From Watersipora subatra (lineage: Eukaryota > Bryozoa > Gymnolaemata > Cheilostomatida > Watersiporidae), in contig NC_088711.1 of the NCBI RefSeq assembly GCF_963576615.1, forward strand, positions 20,492,182-20,556,181: a stretch of 64,000 nt of DNA. The letters run 5' to 3'. Under the pieces are notes generated by a model, which worked only from the letters and a program-made list of their open reading frames with translations, had not been told where the DNA came from and made no database searches. The position numbers and the translations under genes were made by a program. Of the stretch, positions 13,248 through 24,400 are shown one piece after another. Within the stretch, counting starts at the first letter, position 1. Each line of letters begins with the position of its first letter.

Positions 13248-16200
13248 TTTTATCAGACATGATAATTTTTATAAAAAAAGTTGTTTTACATGTGGTGCCA
13301 CAAAAATAATAGGAAAGGTATTGCAGTAGGGTGTCATAGACGCGAATACAAAATTTTTACAAGGAAGACTTGAATGTATACATCTGATCTTGTTGACAAA
13401 GATTAGAAAACTTAGCAATACAACACAATATCAAAGTTACAAGTGTTTTTATTTAGCCAATAGGATACTTGAAAGTAATTACAGAGCCATTGATTGTTGT
13501 TTGCTTTTTGTTATATTGGTATTCCATAACATTTACCGTATCGAGGTTCTTTCCGTTTAGATTTTCAATTCCATATCTATAGTGCTCCTCTATCACTACA
13601 TAGGCCTACATATCGTATCTAAGGTTATCAATTGACACCAGCTTGTTGAGTTCTGTAATGGTTTAATATTTCTTTAGCTCCAAGGAGAAGCGGTTGAGTC
13701 TATAGAAAGTAATGTGGAGACGGCCCATGCTAATGTTAAGAAAGCGGGTCTCAGTCTCAACAAGGTGAGTATCATAGCCTGGGATTTACTAATTTATTAT
13801 GAGTTGGATTCTTAACGACCAACACTCATACACAAACTGTAGTCTATATTTAAGTTTCTTAGATTTTTGTAATCTTGTTGTTATCTTGAAGGAATTTAAA
13901 AAGTAACAACACTAACTATTCCACTAAGGGTGCAGTCGTGGCTCAGTGGTTAGAGCGCTGGTTTTTGATCAATAGGTCAGTGGTTTGAGTCACATAAGAA
14001 CTATTAGTGGAGTTAGGAAGGGCATTCAACCACAATTTCGTATGTGCCAAAATTAGTTGGGTCACTGGCGAATAAACTGGCTACCCCATCTGCGCTTCAG
14101 CGTGGATGAGGAGGGTGGCTAGCAACCATGCAGGACTAAAAACAAAACCTGACAAAGAATGAAGGAGCTTTTTTGCAAGCCAACGGCCAGCTAGCTAGAG
14201 ATGGTGTCTCAATAAAAAAACTCAACAGAAGGCAATGATAAACCACTGTTGAAACCTGCCAAGAAAAGTCATGGTTATAGGAAGAAGGGGAAAGCCATGA
14301 TTGCCCACATCCCTACAGGACATGTTTCTTGGAAAGAGAAATATTTTGCATAAATTCATAATCATCACATTGACAGTCATGTAATTTTGTAGATACATGT
14401 AAGATGGCGATGTCTTCTCTCAAATTAATGATTATAACTATTTTGGAAATTTGTACCTCTTGTGGCCACAAAAAATCAGATTATGATTCCAATGTGAATA
14501 TTAACATATTCACTTAGATCAAAATTCTTGCAAATTTGTAAGGATTATAAATTTGTAAGATTGTATCTAATCATAACCTTAGCAGGTGGCATCATGGATG
14601 CCACCTGTTGAGGTTATGATTAGACAAAACCTATATTTATTCTAGTGTAATCATGGACTCCCACAGCATATTCCTAGCTATTATAATTTGGCCACTAGAA
14701 ACCCAGTGACTCATATCCTATGTTGCATCACCACCTCAGTGCCACTTTATCAATGATTATCTCTTCACTATTGAAAAATTTAAAATATTTTTAGTTAAAT
14801 ATGGAGATGGAAAGCAAAATCTCTAAAACACACGTTTTTAAGTTTATGTGAGGCTTTCTTATGTTTGAAGTTAGTGTAGTTTTTTTCACCTTCAAAAATT
14901 TGTTAGCATTTCCAACAACCTTTAGTCAAAAATTAGAATACAAATATAGCTAAACATATTCGTTTCGCATCAACTCGGCATTAAAAGTTAAATAAAAACA
15001 AACATATAATATGTTTAATATATTATATATACATACTATAATATAAACAAATGTTGTGCAAATCAAGATTTTCTTGTAGGATTTTTTGCTAATTCAAGTC
15101 ATAGAACCAGATTAATATTCTCAATAGCTGTCTTGCATTACGAATTGTTGTATATAGCTATGAATTTATATTGGAAAGAGAGCTCAAGATGTAATATCAA
15201 AATCGAGTTGTTACTAAATTCGCAATCCAGAGCTTTCCTCGTACCTATATACCCATTATATACCATTTAAAGATGTGGTTGCGTCAAATTTGAGTTGATC
15301 TTAAAAGAAAGCATTTTTTTCTCTATCAGTTGATATGTTGTTTGTTGTGTTACGCGATCGCATTGCTAAGATATTTGAAGATTAAAATCGAAAAAATCTG
15401 ATCGCCGTAAAAACGCTCATGCCACAAAAACGTGCCCAGACTTGCCCAAAATGATGTCACGCGTTATACAACCTGTCTCTATCTCTCGTATTCACATCGG
15501 CTATTTGCGATAAAAGTCTAGTCCTACGCGGCTCTATTGGCATATATTTTATTTTGTATTTGCTCATGTTGGCTAGAATAAAATTTTAAATCCAGCTACA
15601 GATAGATGCATTATTATGAATGTTTCAAAGGCCTCTAATAACGAAAATTGAAAATTTGTTCTACTCACTTTCTCCAAATGTTGTGTAAACATTTGGGTAC
15701 CGACTACCAATTCTACCGGTCTACGGTAATTCTGTCAAGCTAACTATGTTGAATAACGTCTTTGTATCAGCACAGTTCCGCCGCTACCCATACTAACGAT
15801 ATACAGCCTCCCATAAGTCCTGCCCACCTTATGTCCGTTGCCTATCCTTGGGGTGGGGCTGTATATCATTGCCTACACCGACTATGTACTAGTTTCTTAC
15901 TACCATAAGTAAGCAAGCCGCAAGGATGAGAAGTCTACTGCAAACTGAATTTGAACTCACATTCTCCAGTTCTGCGGACATCCATATACCATATCAAATT
16001 CACTACAATATTCTGCAAATCATGTTTTGCATTATCTTCAACAATATTATTTTATTATATAATTTTTACAAGCAAAAATATTTTCATTTCGGCATAAAGC
16101 TTTTATTAAAAATATTCATCAAGTCGTGGCCACTCACATAGTTTTAGCTGATACAATAAGGCAAATTTATCTACTGCAACAAACTCAAACAAAACATCAT

Positions 16201-19200
16201 GGTTTATGCAGCACACATTCAAGTCTCTCTTTCCCCTTTATGGCAGTTTCCACACTGACAAAGCTGCTTCGGCTGGTGGGACGACATAAACATTCTGTAA
16301 TCAGTAAAACAAATGCAATAAATATATGTCATTCATAGATATGTCATTCTAAAGCGTATCTATTGAAAGCTTTCAAATTGGGAGTTAAATAGATTGCGAC
16401 TGTAATTTTAAAAACGCATAAACGTTTAACAAAGGCACAAGTACGCTAAGCCAACGATTCGGAGATTTGGTTCTGGAAATTAAAGATTTGCATTGATCAA
16501 TCGATTTTCTTCACTTTCTACAAGTGAAAAGTGAACATCTAATGTCAAATCATGAATCTAATTTACTAGATAAAGCTGCCACAGAAAGTTTGAAGCAAAT
16601 GTAGCTAGGTGAACCGATAAAAAAAATATAAAACGATGATTAGTGATAGCAAAAGTTATAATTTTATTAATTAGTACATGTATTAATGAGTACTAAAATA
16701 TTACCTTTAGTATATTCATCAATCTAAGCCATTGTATAGATAGATGCTAAAGATTAAAAAGAAGCCGTCAAGAACTCACTGTACATACGTATCTCGCACG
16801 CACAAGAAATTACATTTTAGCCTCAAACAGGGAAATATAATCTGAATGTAAACTCAACAGAAAACTTTATAGGAGACTCAAAGTAAAAGATAAATTTACC
16901 TCCATTCTCCGATCTTCCTCCGTAGAACTTTAGCTACCTGATGCCAAGAAAACTCGGAGTCACTTTCGCAGTAACTTTACAGCAATTTTACAATTACATG
17001 TATGTTGTTCGTCAATAAAACGTGTCGATTGAGTAATTCATAAAAGTAACGATGTTAATTAAGTTAGTAAATATCGATGTCCATGCGATTTAATAATAGA
17101 GTAAAATCCCTAAATTTGAGATCACAGACAACACGTTTTACAAGTGATAACATTTATTCCGGCCTATATAAAAATTTCGCGCTGATGATTGGCTAAGGAA
17201 GCGACCTCATATTTATCGCTCGTGGTTTCTTTTCAGATATATTGCTTGTGACGTTACGAAAGAAGCACCCGCTGTAACGTGAGCTTTTTAAAAGAGGGCC
17301 TCATTCAAACGCATATATCTCTGGACAGGGTCGGTCTACAAAGACAAAAATGGCATCAAATTGTAGCCGATGTTTTAGCCTTTTATGGGTCTTAATTTCA
17401 TTAGATCGAATTTTTTGACGCAACCACATTTTTAAGGCCGTCTGTCTGTTGTTGCACTTTGTCGTGAAGTGGTGAACAACGGCTATATTTATTTCGCTAG
17501 TACATATTAATATCAGTGTAAGATAACTGATCTCAACAATCCATTGCTATTTGGTTCTACTCTTTCAAGTTTTGTTGGAGTGATTTGTCAGTTTCCAATC
17601 CCCTATGACAATGACTTCATTTTCTAATGGTAAAATCATTTACTATTTTGGCTGCACCTGCAATAACTGTCTTCTACCCGTCTGTGCTGAGTTGAAGGGA
17701 TGTCACCACCAAATCACCAACAGCAGATTATAATTCTTCTCACTGATTATTTACTTTGTTAGCTTTTTTACTTGTTTATTTTATTTATATATTTATTTAT
17801 ATTATATATAAATATATATTATTTATATATAATATATTTATTTATATATATTTATATTTATTTTACCTCCATCTGACTCGTTAATAATCAGTTTTAACAG
17901 CAAATGCTCATAGGCCTGCGGAGCATTTCCTTTCGCTGTTCCTTAACATATTCACCAGCACAGAATGTAAACCAGTTGCTGGTGTAAATAGGTAATTTGC
18001 ATACCAACCTGTAATTCAATTGTCTTTGGTGATTACGCTGCAGATGCCAAGTGGAAACAATTTTCTAGTTAAGCATCTGCTCTATAAGCTCGTTTGGCGG
18101 TTCATAGCAGAGTTTTGTAATATGCAGGTGGATTGTAGGGTGTCGAACTAGGGTTTGTATCATATACCGTACTTTTCGGACTATTAACCGCACCCTTATA
18201 TAAGCCGCATTTGCTTAATTTTCAAAAAAACGATAATAAAACAATGTATAGTTCACACCTTTGTATAGGCCGCAAAACCCAGGACGGTGATTTTTAACAC
18301 GGTGGCAACTTTGCTAGTTAAAACGGAACTTTGCTGGTTAACACGGAACAGTGCCGTTAGGCACTGTTCCGTGTTAACCGCCGCTTTTTAACCTAGTGCC
18401 TAACGGAACAGTACCGTTAGATATTGTTTCGTTTTTTCTTTCACCGCTAGAGGTGCCCTAACCAGAGATTCCAGTTGATGCGCCCTAACGGTGAAAAGAA
18501 AAAACCACAGAGTAGCCGCACCCTTATAAAGCCGCATGGCTCAAAACATCAGAAAAATGTAGCGGCTAATAGTCCGAAAAGTACAGTAAGCTAGATGTGT
18601 ACAAAATTATTTTTGTTAGTTACGAGTTGCTTTGCTTTTAGGCTATGGCATTAAAGACTGCAGGCTACACAGCTGCCGGGGCTGCCTGTGGAGCTCTCAT
18701 TGGTGGACCAGTTGGTCTAGTCATTGGTCTAAAGATTGGTAAGAGTATCACCTGTTCAATGTGGTGTAATCAGTATATTTATGAACATCAGTCGATAGTT
18801 TATCGGTTCTGAAATAATTTTTGCTGTTTTCTAAGAAAAGATGATATTTAGAAAGTCATTATGAAGCTGCAAACACATTTTGTGATTTTATTGCTGCATC
18901 ATGAGGCGCACAGAGATAATGCTGGCGTGTGCCTAAACACACTTGACCGATTCACCAGCAAACAATAACGCGGGCACACTCACAAACTGCCAATACAACT
19001 CCGTATCATTAGTTTTTTTCGGAGTTAATAAATTTAAGTCAATATGGCGCCTGCTAGACAACGGTGTAAACAACTTCCACTTTTGTTAATAGGCCTATTC
19101 ACTACAAGACAAGAAAAAAACGATTCTTTTATTTTTAATAGTAATATTTTACGATTTTTATATAGTTTACTTTATAGTAGTTGTTTATTTTTAATATAAA

Positions 19201-20561
19201 TATTTACCGTGCTCAAGGTGGTTCACTTGCGCAACCATTAATTTCCAGATTTGGTTTTCAACTGGGTTTCTTTGTAATTTTTGTGCGCTGTATCATACAG
19301 GACTGGGTGTGCTCTTATTAAATCTATGAACTATTCAGTGTTCATTTCAATAAAGTTGTTTCAATTGTAACAAAATAGCAAAATGTTTTTGCTGTACATT
19401 GGTGAACATTGATACGAAAAAATTACCAGCCATTGAATTGCATTCGGAAAAAACCAACCAATCGAATTGCATCTCGCGCGCGATAAAGTTGTGATAGAGA
19501 ATGTCTAGTTTTATCGCTCTGCACGAGCTCACTGACCGAATTCTAGCGCAGATTAGTGCCACATAGCGCGCCAAATATCGCCTAGGGTGTTTGCACCTAA
19601 CAGCTCACCTTAGTACCTATGCAAAGACATTTGGTCAGGGATCACAGAGTTAACAGATCCATTCAAATATTCGCTGCAATAAAATTAGGATATTGGGTGA
19701 GCTATTATTTTGTCAAAACAACGAACCATTTACGTTTTCTTTTTCCTCAGATTTCACAGCACGTTGCAGTTTTCAAATTTCTTTCCATTTTCGGTTTAGG
19801 ATGGATGAGAAGCAAACTTGTAAACATATTGTAACTTGTAATGACTAATGATATAAACGTATTGCTGCTAGTGAAATTGTTCAACATTGACTTCAGATAT
19901 TTCTGATAACAGTACTCTACCAGAGAATGAGGTCGGCATTTTGGTCAAACTTTGAAAACGATAGCATTATTTTTCAGTCAGTTTCACTAAACTAAAAATA
20001 TATTAGCCATGGCTTTTATTAGTCAAATGCATTGTTTTGTTATCCATTCTTGTGCAGAATTTTGTGCTGATTCTAAAAGAAGCTTTGGATTAAACCTCTG
20101 TCAGAAACTCGAGCTTTTACAGCAAAAAACTGAGTGTACGTCAGCATGTTTTTCAGTATGACATTTCCATCAGGATGAGTAAAATATTCCATTGTGACAG
20201 AATAAAGGTTACCTTTTTGTGTATGCAATTAATTTTTAGCTACAAGTACATTGTAGCCATCAACCAGTACTATTGTTTTGTAGTTTTGTTGCTGCCATAC
20301 CTGTTTACCTTCTTCTAATAACACTACATCTATTCCATTATGAGTCACCTCCTCTTCTTATCTAGGCTAGCTTGACTTCTATTGTGATATGTTACAGCTC
20401 TGGTGACGGCTGGAGCTGGGGTTGCTATTGGAGGTGCTGTAGGTCACAAAATTCACGAAGTGAAAACCACAGAAAATAAGATCGAGCTAGCACATCTGGA
20501 GGCAGCATCTGATACTAAAGAGATTAGAAGACGCACCAGGAAAGATAACACTTTATTCTAG
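3651..20561 (+). CDS. STX17: Syntaxin-17 (Qa-SNARE), complete six-exon gene
   Basis: Coding exons 3651-3770, 6003-6258, 10423-10622, 13678-13764, 18642-18738 and 20398-20561 join without frame breaks into 308 codons (307 aa plus TAG); human STX17 is about 302 aa. Every intron has GT..AG ends and phases agree (0, 1, 0, 0, 1). The N-terminal part (1-125) is the helical Habc-like region; an acidic Glu-rich linker follows near 140-165; the Qa-SNARE motif runs about 170-225, with YLQGEAVESIESNVETA placing the ionic zero-layer Gln at residue 194. Residues about 228-272 form the Gly/Ala-rich transmembrane hairpin (GALIGGPVGLVIGLKI, then AGAGVAIGGAVG), the hallmark that separates STX17 from other syntaxins and lets it insert into completed autophagosomes. 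A basic tail ends the protein. By family knowledge it pairs with SNAP29 and VAMP8 for lysosome fusion and also works at ER-mitochondria contacts. Start: the Met at 3651 aligns with the family start; an acceptor at 3613-3614 implies an upstream 5' UTR exon. Confidence 0.95.
3955..4090 (+). repeat. G-rich 17-bp minisatellite in STX17 intron 1
   Basis: About seven degenerate copies of cagttgtcctaaggggg. Strongly strand-asymmetric, with the G runs on the sense strand of the STX17 transcript. Located 185 bp after the exon 1 donor. Confidence 0.85.
5038..5100 (+). repeat. Two-copy direct repeat, 36-bp period
   Basis: The 28-nt block beginning tactctaagacctcattg occurs twice, separated by eight bases. 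Confidence 0.8.
5628..5670. repeat. Perfect palindrome, 19-bp arms
   Basis: Arms cattgaattgaagtaaaat and its exact complement around a four-base aaat loop, in STX17 intron 2. Confidence 0.85.
6003..6258 (+). CDS. STX17: STX17 coding exon 2 (residues 41-125)
   Basis: Acceptor ..tcgcttgtag precedes 6003 and donor gtattt starts at 6259, phase 1. It encodes the remainder of the N-terminal three-helix region (AVRRELSRAQQTISQLESN and onward). Confidence 0.93.
6405..6485 (-). repeat. tRNA-like sequence (SINE head or tRNA pseudogene)
   Basis: On the minus strand, an A-box-like TGGCTTAGAGC is followed about 50 nt on by a perfect B box GGTTCAAATCC, the layout of a pol III tRNA-type promoter. The arms do not fold well enough for me to call a functional tRNA, and the tail is not defined. 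Confidence 0.55.
6651..7713. repeat. 27-bp minisatellite, 39 exact-length units, STX17 intron 2
   Basis: Unit cttcaatttcaaatgccc + cgttaccaa, repeated 39 times with no indel (6651 to 7703), then a ten-base partial unit. All variation is by substitution, mostly in the three to four bases after aaatg. Because 27 is divisible by three, long frames stay open on both strands (up to 356 codons), but these are by-products: the array is inside a confirmed intron, 393 bp after the exon 2 donor. Confidence 0.97.
7898..7943. repeat. Hairpin, 20-bp arms
   Basis: Arms cttaactttgaatacaacca and its complement with a three-base loop (gta), in STX17 intron 2. Confidence 0.85.
8780..9637 (-). mobile_element. 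TA-MITE with tRNA-like core, copy 1 (inverted, degraded ends)
   Basis: Reverse complement of the element at 62757-63563, alignable nearly end to end: gatcaatctcactggtttta, the tRNA-like block near 9280-9340 (A box TGGTGCAGGGG on the minus strand) and the terminal block reading on the minus strand gacgatcctataaca. The terminal CAGTA is decayed. It lies in STX17 intron 2. Confidence 0.75.
10014..10360. mobile_element. Foldback element, about 350 bp, in STX17 intron 2
   Basis: Long imperfect terminal inverted repeats, each about 100 bp: tatcggtatttttctat.. tgccaggatgtttcaagatt on the left, and the complement on the right ending accgata. It ends 62 bp before the exon 3 acceptor. Parts of the arm (ccagga..gtttc..agatt..atcggcaaacttgatcg) recur near 15370 and 45760. 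Confidence 0.75.
10423..10622 (+). CDS. STX17: STX17 coding exon 3 (residues 126-192)
   Basis: Acceptor ..taatacgcag, donor gtgagt at 10623, phase 1 in and phase 0 out. Encodes the variable linker with an acidic run (EEDELEEEEAQEK) and the first half of the SNARE helix (LEELTRSAVHARDIMTSLND). Confidence 0.93.
11701..12692. mobile_element. DNA transposon remnant with 25-bp TIRs
   Basis: gatcacagaaaccatggtta plus agtcg at the left and the complement cgacttaaccatggtttctg plus tgacc at the right, one mismatch. No transposase frame inside; non-autonomous. Located in STX17 intron 3. Confidence 0.7.
13181..13247. repeat. (TA)n microsatellite
   Basis: About 33 uninterrupted TA dinucleotides in STX17 intron 3; the frame through it encodes an Ile-Tyr run and is not a gene. 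Confidence 0.98.
13678..13764 (+). CDS. STX17: STX17 coding exon 4 (residues 193-221, SNARE zero layer)
   Basis: Acceptor ..atttctttag, donor gtgagt at 13765, phase 0 on both sides. The second codon, CAA at 13681-13683, is the conserved zero-layer Gln; GEAVESIESNVETAHANV matches the syntaxin C-terminal half of the SNARE motif. Confidence 0.94.
13928..14335 (+). mobile_element. tRNA-derived SINE with RTE-like tail
   Basis: Head: A box TGGCTCAGTGG and B box GGTTTGAGTCA spaced as in tRNA. Then ggaagggcattcaaccac, a phrase common in RTE-clade ends, and a 3' part with gaaggcaatgataaaccact, tgccaagaaaagtcatgg and ccatgattgcccacatc, resembling RTE/BovB-type 3' ends. By analogy with other SINEs, the tail probably borrows reverse transcriptase from such a LINE. 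Sense orientation in STX17 intron 4, starting 163 bp after the donor. Confidence 0.75.
14567..14626. repeat. Hairpin with 28-bp arms
   Basis: tctaatcataacct.. caggtggcatc, a four-base loop, then the near-exact complement ending ggttatgattaga. In STX17 intron 4. Confidence 0.75.
15271..17431. mobile_element. TTAA-flanked non-autonomous DNA transposon, 2.16 kb
   Basis: Terminal inverted repeats AGATGTGGTTGCGTCAAA (left) and complement of AAATGTGGTTGCGTCAAA (right), each bordered by TTAA (15267-15270 and 17432-17435). TTAA target duplication is typical of piggyBac and Kolobok groups. No transposase is seen. In STX17 intron 4. Confidence 0.6.
18167..18586. mobile_element. TA-flanked MITE, 420 bp, with internal palindrome
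   Basis: TIRs CCGTACTTTTCGGACTATTA and complement of CTGTACTTTTCGGACTATTA, bordered by TA on both sides (18165-18166, 18587-18588). Subterminal cgcacccttata(t/a)aagccgcat occurs at both ends. A 44-bp palindrome (18336-18379, ggttaacacggaacagtgcc arms) sits inside. It ends only 55 bp before STX17 exon 5. Confidence 0.8.
18336..18379. repeat. Perfect 20-bp-arm hairpin inside the MITE
   Basis: ggttaacacggaacagtgcc, loop gtta, exact complement. The unit acggaac(t/a)..ttgct recurs just upstream as a short tandem. Confidence 0.85.
18642..18738 (+). CDS. STX17: STX17 coding exon 5 (first transmembrane arm)
   Basis: Acceptor ..ttgcttttag, donor gtaaga at 18739, phase 0 in and 1 out. Encodes AMALKTAGYTAAGAACGA followed by LIGGPVGLVIGLKI, the first arm of the hairpin with Gly-zipper spacing. 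Confidence 0.94.
20398..20561 (+). CDS. STX17: STX17 terminal coding exon 6
   Basis: Acceptor ..atgttacag; begins in phase 1 and ends with TAG at 20559-20561. Encodes the second hairpin arm (TAGAGVAIGGAVG) and a charged cytosolic tail with RRRTRK near the end. Confidence 0.94.
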
Positions 20562-21271
20562 CTATGCATTGATATTTTTTTTGAAGCACCCTATGCCTGC
20601 GGTTAATATTTTCTGTTAACTGTTACATACGCATCCATGTATGTTTTTAAATAGTTGTGTATCATGTTATACATGGTATTTGTTTTTTGTCACCAATTAG
20701 TGCTAAGACGAATTATGACTGAGCTGCCTCATAAGTTGTCCTAAGTTGAAACATTATCTTATTCAAAATCATCTCTAACCCTGATGACTATAGCTATTAT
20801 TCATGCATAACCCATAAATATTCAAAATATAATATATTAAATATGCATAATGTGAATATTAAAAAAGATCCTTACACTAACACAACATTGGAATTACCTA
20901 GCCACTAGACATAAACAACATGCATCCTTGAGACACCCTGCTATATATATTTGATACAGATCGTGAAGTGATACAACTCATGTACACAACTAATAAAAAA
21001 TTACCCTGTTCCCTTGAAAGCACAGGGGCCATGGTTAAATGTAGGTAATGGTGTTACCGTAGCGATCAGCAAACAAGCTCCAACCATTCGTAGACCTGTT
21101 AAGTGTGCTGAGCAATATAGAACAACATGTATGAAAATTTAATAAATATGTGCAGTAGAATTCTTCCTAGCAGCTGTAGGTAACAGTAATGTACCGGACA
21201 TTCTATTTAGAACAAATTTATGTTGAACGCAGAAGTCGAGTCCCCCTCAACCCTGTTGATGTATACTGAGG
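20562..21271. other. Intergenic gap between convergent STX17 and septin-7
   Basis: Stop codons are 820 bp apart and face each other. It holds both 3' UTRs and AT-rich DNA; no gene seen. Confidence 0.7.
20992..20997 (+). promoter_or_regulatory. STX17: Candidate STX17 poly(A) signal
   Basis: AATAAA lies 431 nt after the STX17 stop. It is the first canonical hexamer I noted downstream; another lies near 21140. In this AT-rich DNA the call is only plausible. If used, the STX17 transcript would end before the septin-7 3' UTR coming from the other strand. Confidence 0.4.
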
Positions 21272-21277
21272 TTTATT
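21272..21277 (-). promoter_or_regulatory. SEPT7: Candidate septin-7 poly(A) signal
   Basis: TTTATT on the plus strand (AATAAA on the minus), about 106 nt after the septin-7 stop. A short 3' UTR ending here would not reach the STX17 coding end. Confidence 0.5.
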
Positions 21278-21382
21278 GTCAACAAGGTCAGTATACGTCG
21301 TAGATTAGCCGACTAGGAATAAACGAGAGGAGCTGTCTGTAGAATATGGAAAGGCCGAGGAATGAGCATCCGTTGTAAAATA

Positions 21383-21419
21383 TCAATTGAATATTCCCTT
21401 TTTCTTGCCCTTCATAGAT
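21383..21419 (-). CDS. SEPT7: Septin-7 terminal exon 12
   Basis: Short coding end: acceptor ..ctggttgtag, then [11 protein letters not shown] and TGA at 21383-21385. It is too short to appear as an open frame on its own. It is supported by phase (2 in) and by likeness to the KKKGKIF end of vertebrate septin-7. Confidence 0.85.
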
Positions 21420-24400
21420 CTACAACCAGACACACACGTACGTGCCTTGGTAGAACACAACACATACTGCGGTAACACATGACCACATAATCACCTGGCC
21501 CTCTTGTATGAAAGAGGGCATATGTAAAAATATGACACCATTAGAAGTGGATAAGTAGCTTGGAGCATAAGAAAAAAGAAGCAGAATTCATGCGACCTGA
21601 AATTCTAATACCATAAAACCTTCAGACCGTACCTTACAGAACATTAGCAGCAGATTGGTTGTCTTTTGACAAGGTATTTAGATAGCTGTAATGAAATAGT
21701 GAGAGAGGACAACTTTGATTCATGAGTTGTAGATAAGTTTAATAAATAAACACCACTGACATCAAAACACAACTGCACAGAGTCCACAATGAATATGAGC
21801 TAATTTATAAGCTACAACATAAGCCTTGGAAACAAGGAACCAAAACATGGCAACAGATACAACTCAGCCAATTCCTAGAATGAATGAGAAGGGAAAACTC
21901 CAGCAATCATAAGAAAACGGAGGAAGGGAAAACAACTTCGGTCATCAAAAACAAACCAATGAGAGAAAACAAATCCTGCTATCAAAGAAATAAACCTAAA
22001 GTTAAGATAAGACTGCAAACAACATTAAATGATTGACTGTAGAAGGGGAGAACTCTATTGAGGAAGAAATATATAAAAGACCAAAGAGAAAGGCGGTACA
22101 ATTCCCAATAGTTTGAGGATGGAACAAAACTTACGGATGGTCAGCATCCTGTTTGAATTGGCTTTCCCATACAGACTTTTCTTGCTCTAGAGCTTTTCGT
22201 TTCTCACTTAACTCCGCCTCCTGTTGCTCTAAATTCTTCTTCATCTGCTCCGCCCTTCTTGCCAACTGTTGATCAAATATCAAAGGTAGTGTCACATGCC
22301 ACATGTTGAAAGCAGCAGGGCATTATATTACACCCATTAAATGCGAGGCTCCGTTTTCTAATGCCACATCTTTCAATACGGTTGAGCTATTTTCTTCTAA
22401 GTGAGTAACAATTAAACTAATGCTAACATCTGAATCACAAACCAATTTGCAGCTTTCTAGCACCTTAATGAACGACAAATAAACAAAATTGGTCCCTAAT
22501 GTGCCAGCAACAAATATTTATACGTTGCAACCTTTCTGGAAATCTTTTCCAAAACAACCATATAATAAAGTCTATCAATTTTTCCCCTTTATAAAATACA
22601 TTTACGAATGATTTAAAATATATAAATAGCATTGCCTTATTGTGTATTATGATGATTATTTATAATCATCAACAATGGCATATGGACTACTTCGGCAAAA
22701 ACTGCAATTTTCAGGACACAGCAAGGGATTTTGGCGATTTATACCCTGCCCAGAAATGTAGTAGCAAGTGAATCCCTGTCTGACGATGATTATCATGACA
22801 AATGAGCATGCAACTCCAAAAATTCTTATACATTAGTATTTAGTATTGATTAAAACACAAATTTGTAATTTAAAACGGTAAATTGTATCAAACTATTTGT
22901 TAAATTTTTGCCGCCATACTCATTTAATAGTGCTACAAACACGTGTTAAAGGTTAACAGACAGCACAATTTGTTGCATTAACAGTAACATATAACATTAC
23001 CGACTGGTCCTTGAATAAAATTAGCGTGTAGCTTCAACCAAATTTTATCAACACTTCCAAATCGTGAAAATGGACCAAAAGATTCACGACCTTTGCAAAA
23101 TCTTGCCCAGAAGCATGAATGTCATGTTGGGTGAGCAAAAACATACAGTGTGGCGACTAGATGGGGAAAATATATTAGAATGGTGACCAACAATAGCCCT
23201 TCTTTCTCGCGTTCATGCATTGGCCAATCGTCAGCAATGACATCGTACACATTCATGTTTGGCTATAAAAATGAACTCCTTAGGTCACAGTTTAGAGAAA
23301 ATTTTTTGTCTCCAAAACTGGCTTTTGTAATTCCAACATCAAAGTCATTGCTGAAAAATGAAATATTACAATTACGTTGGTACAGCTACAGGTAAGTGTA
23401 ATTTTAAAATTCTGTCAGTAATATACGAGCAGATTAAATCTACGGGCAGTAGATACATGGCTGACAAATCTTATCTGCAATATGACAGGACATAACTATG
23501 GGGAGGTTAAGTCCTTGAATTTAGTCTTTTGCTGTTCCCAGTGTTCACTAATTTTAATATTTATCACCATTATATTGGCAAAAATAGCAGTCTGTTAACC
23601 TTTAAACAATGTGATTAGAATTATGAAATCCTTCCAACTTTAATAGTTTATTCCTTTTTAACAATCTTTAGTAACTTACAGCAGTGACAGTTATGAACAT
23701 TAAACCATAACTGTCACGAACAACTTTTATCGTATTTACTAGGTAAATCAGACATGCTGATTCCGATTTTGTACTCAAAATAAAGATTAGTCCACTAACC
23801 TTCAAAGTCATTTAGGCTTTTTTAAAGCGTTTCAATATTCGTTTCAAAAACAACACAGTCGGCATTACAAGCTCCGCCCATAAATATGTGACGAAACCTA
23901 GCTTTTTCAGAAACGGAAGTTAGGAATGTTTAGTCCGATTTAGAATAATAGAGATGGGTGTCTTAAAACCAATTATTATCTAAATCCAGCCTGTAAAATA
24001 GTTTCAGTTTTTTATGAAAGGTATATAAACTATTTAAAATTGCTCGTAGCTTGTTACATGACGTTTAAATGGGCTGGACGCCGAGAAAAATGAGCTCAAA
24101 TAGCGCGGTTTTATCACAAGCAAGCGTTGTTATCGCGCTTTTTTAAATATGCAATGTTAAATAGCTCATCTACCTTTCAAAAAAGACTGATATTATTTTT
24201 AAGGCTTAATTTAGATATTAATGGATTTTAAAACACCCATCTCTATTATTCTAAATCGGTCTAAACATCCCTACTTAACTGCTGTTCCTAAAAAGCTAGG
24301 TTACGTCACGTATTTATGGGCGGAGCTTGTTATGGCGATCGTGTTGTTTTAAAGACCGATATTAAAACGCTGTAAAAAAGCCTTCATTACTCTGAAAGTT

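Noticed and set aside
13100..13309. Frame with an Ile-Tyr run
   Set aside because: Translation of the (TA)n tract.
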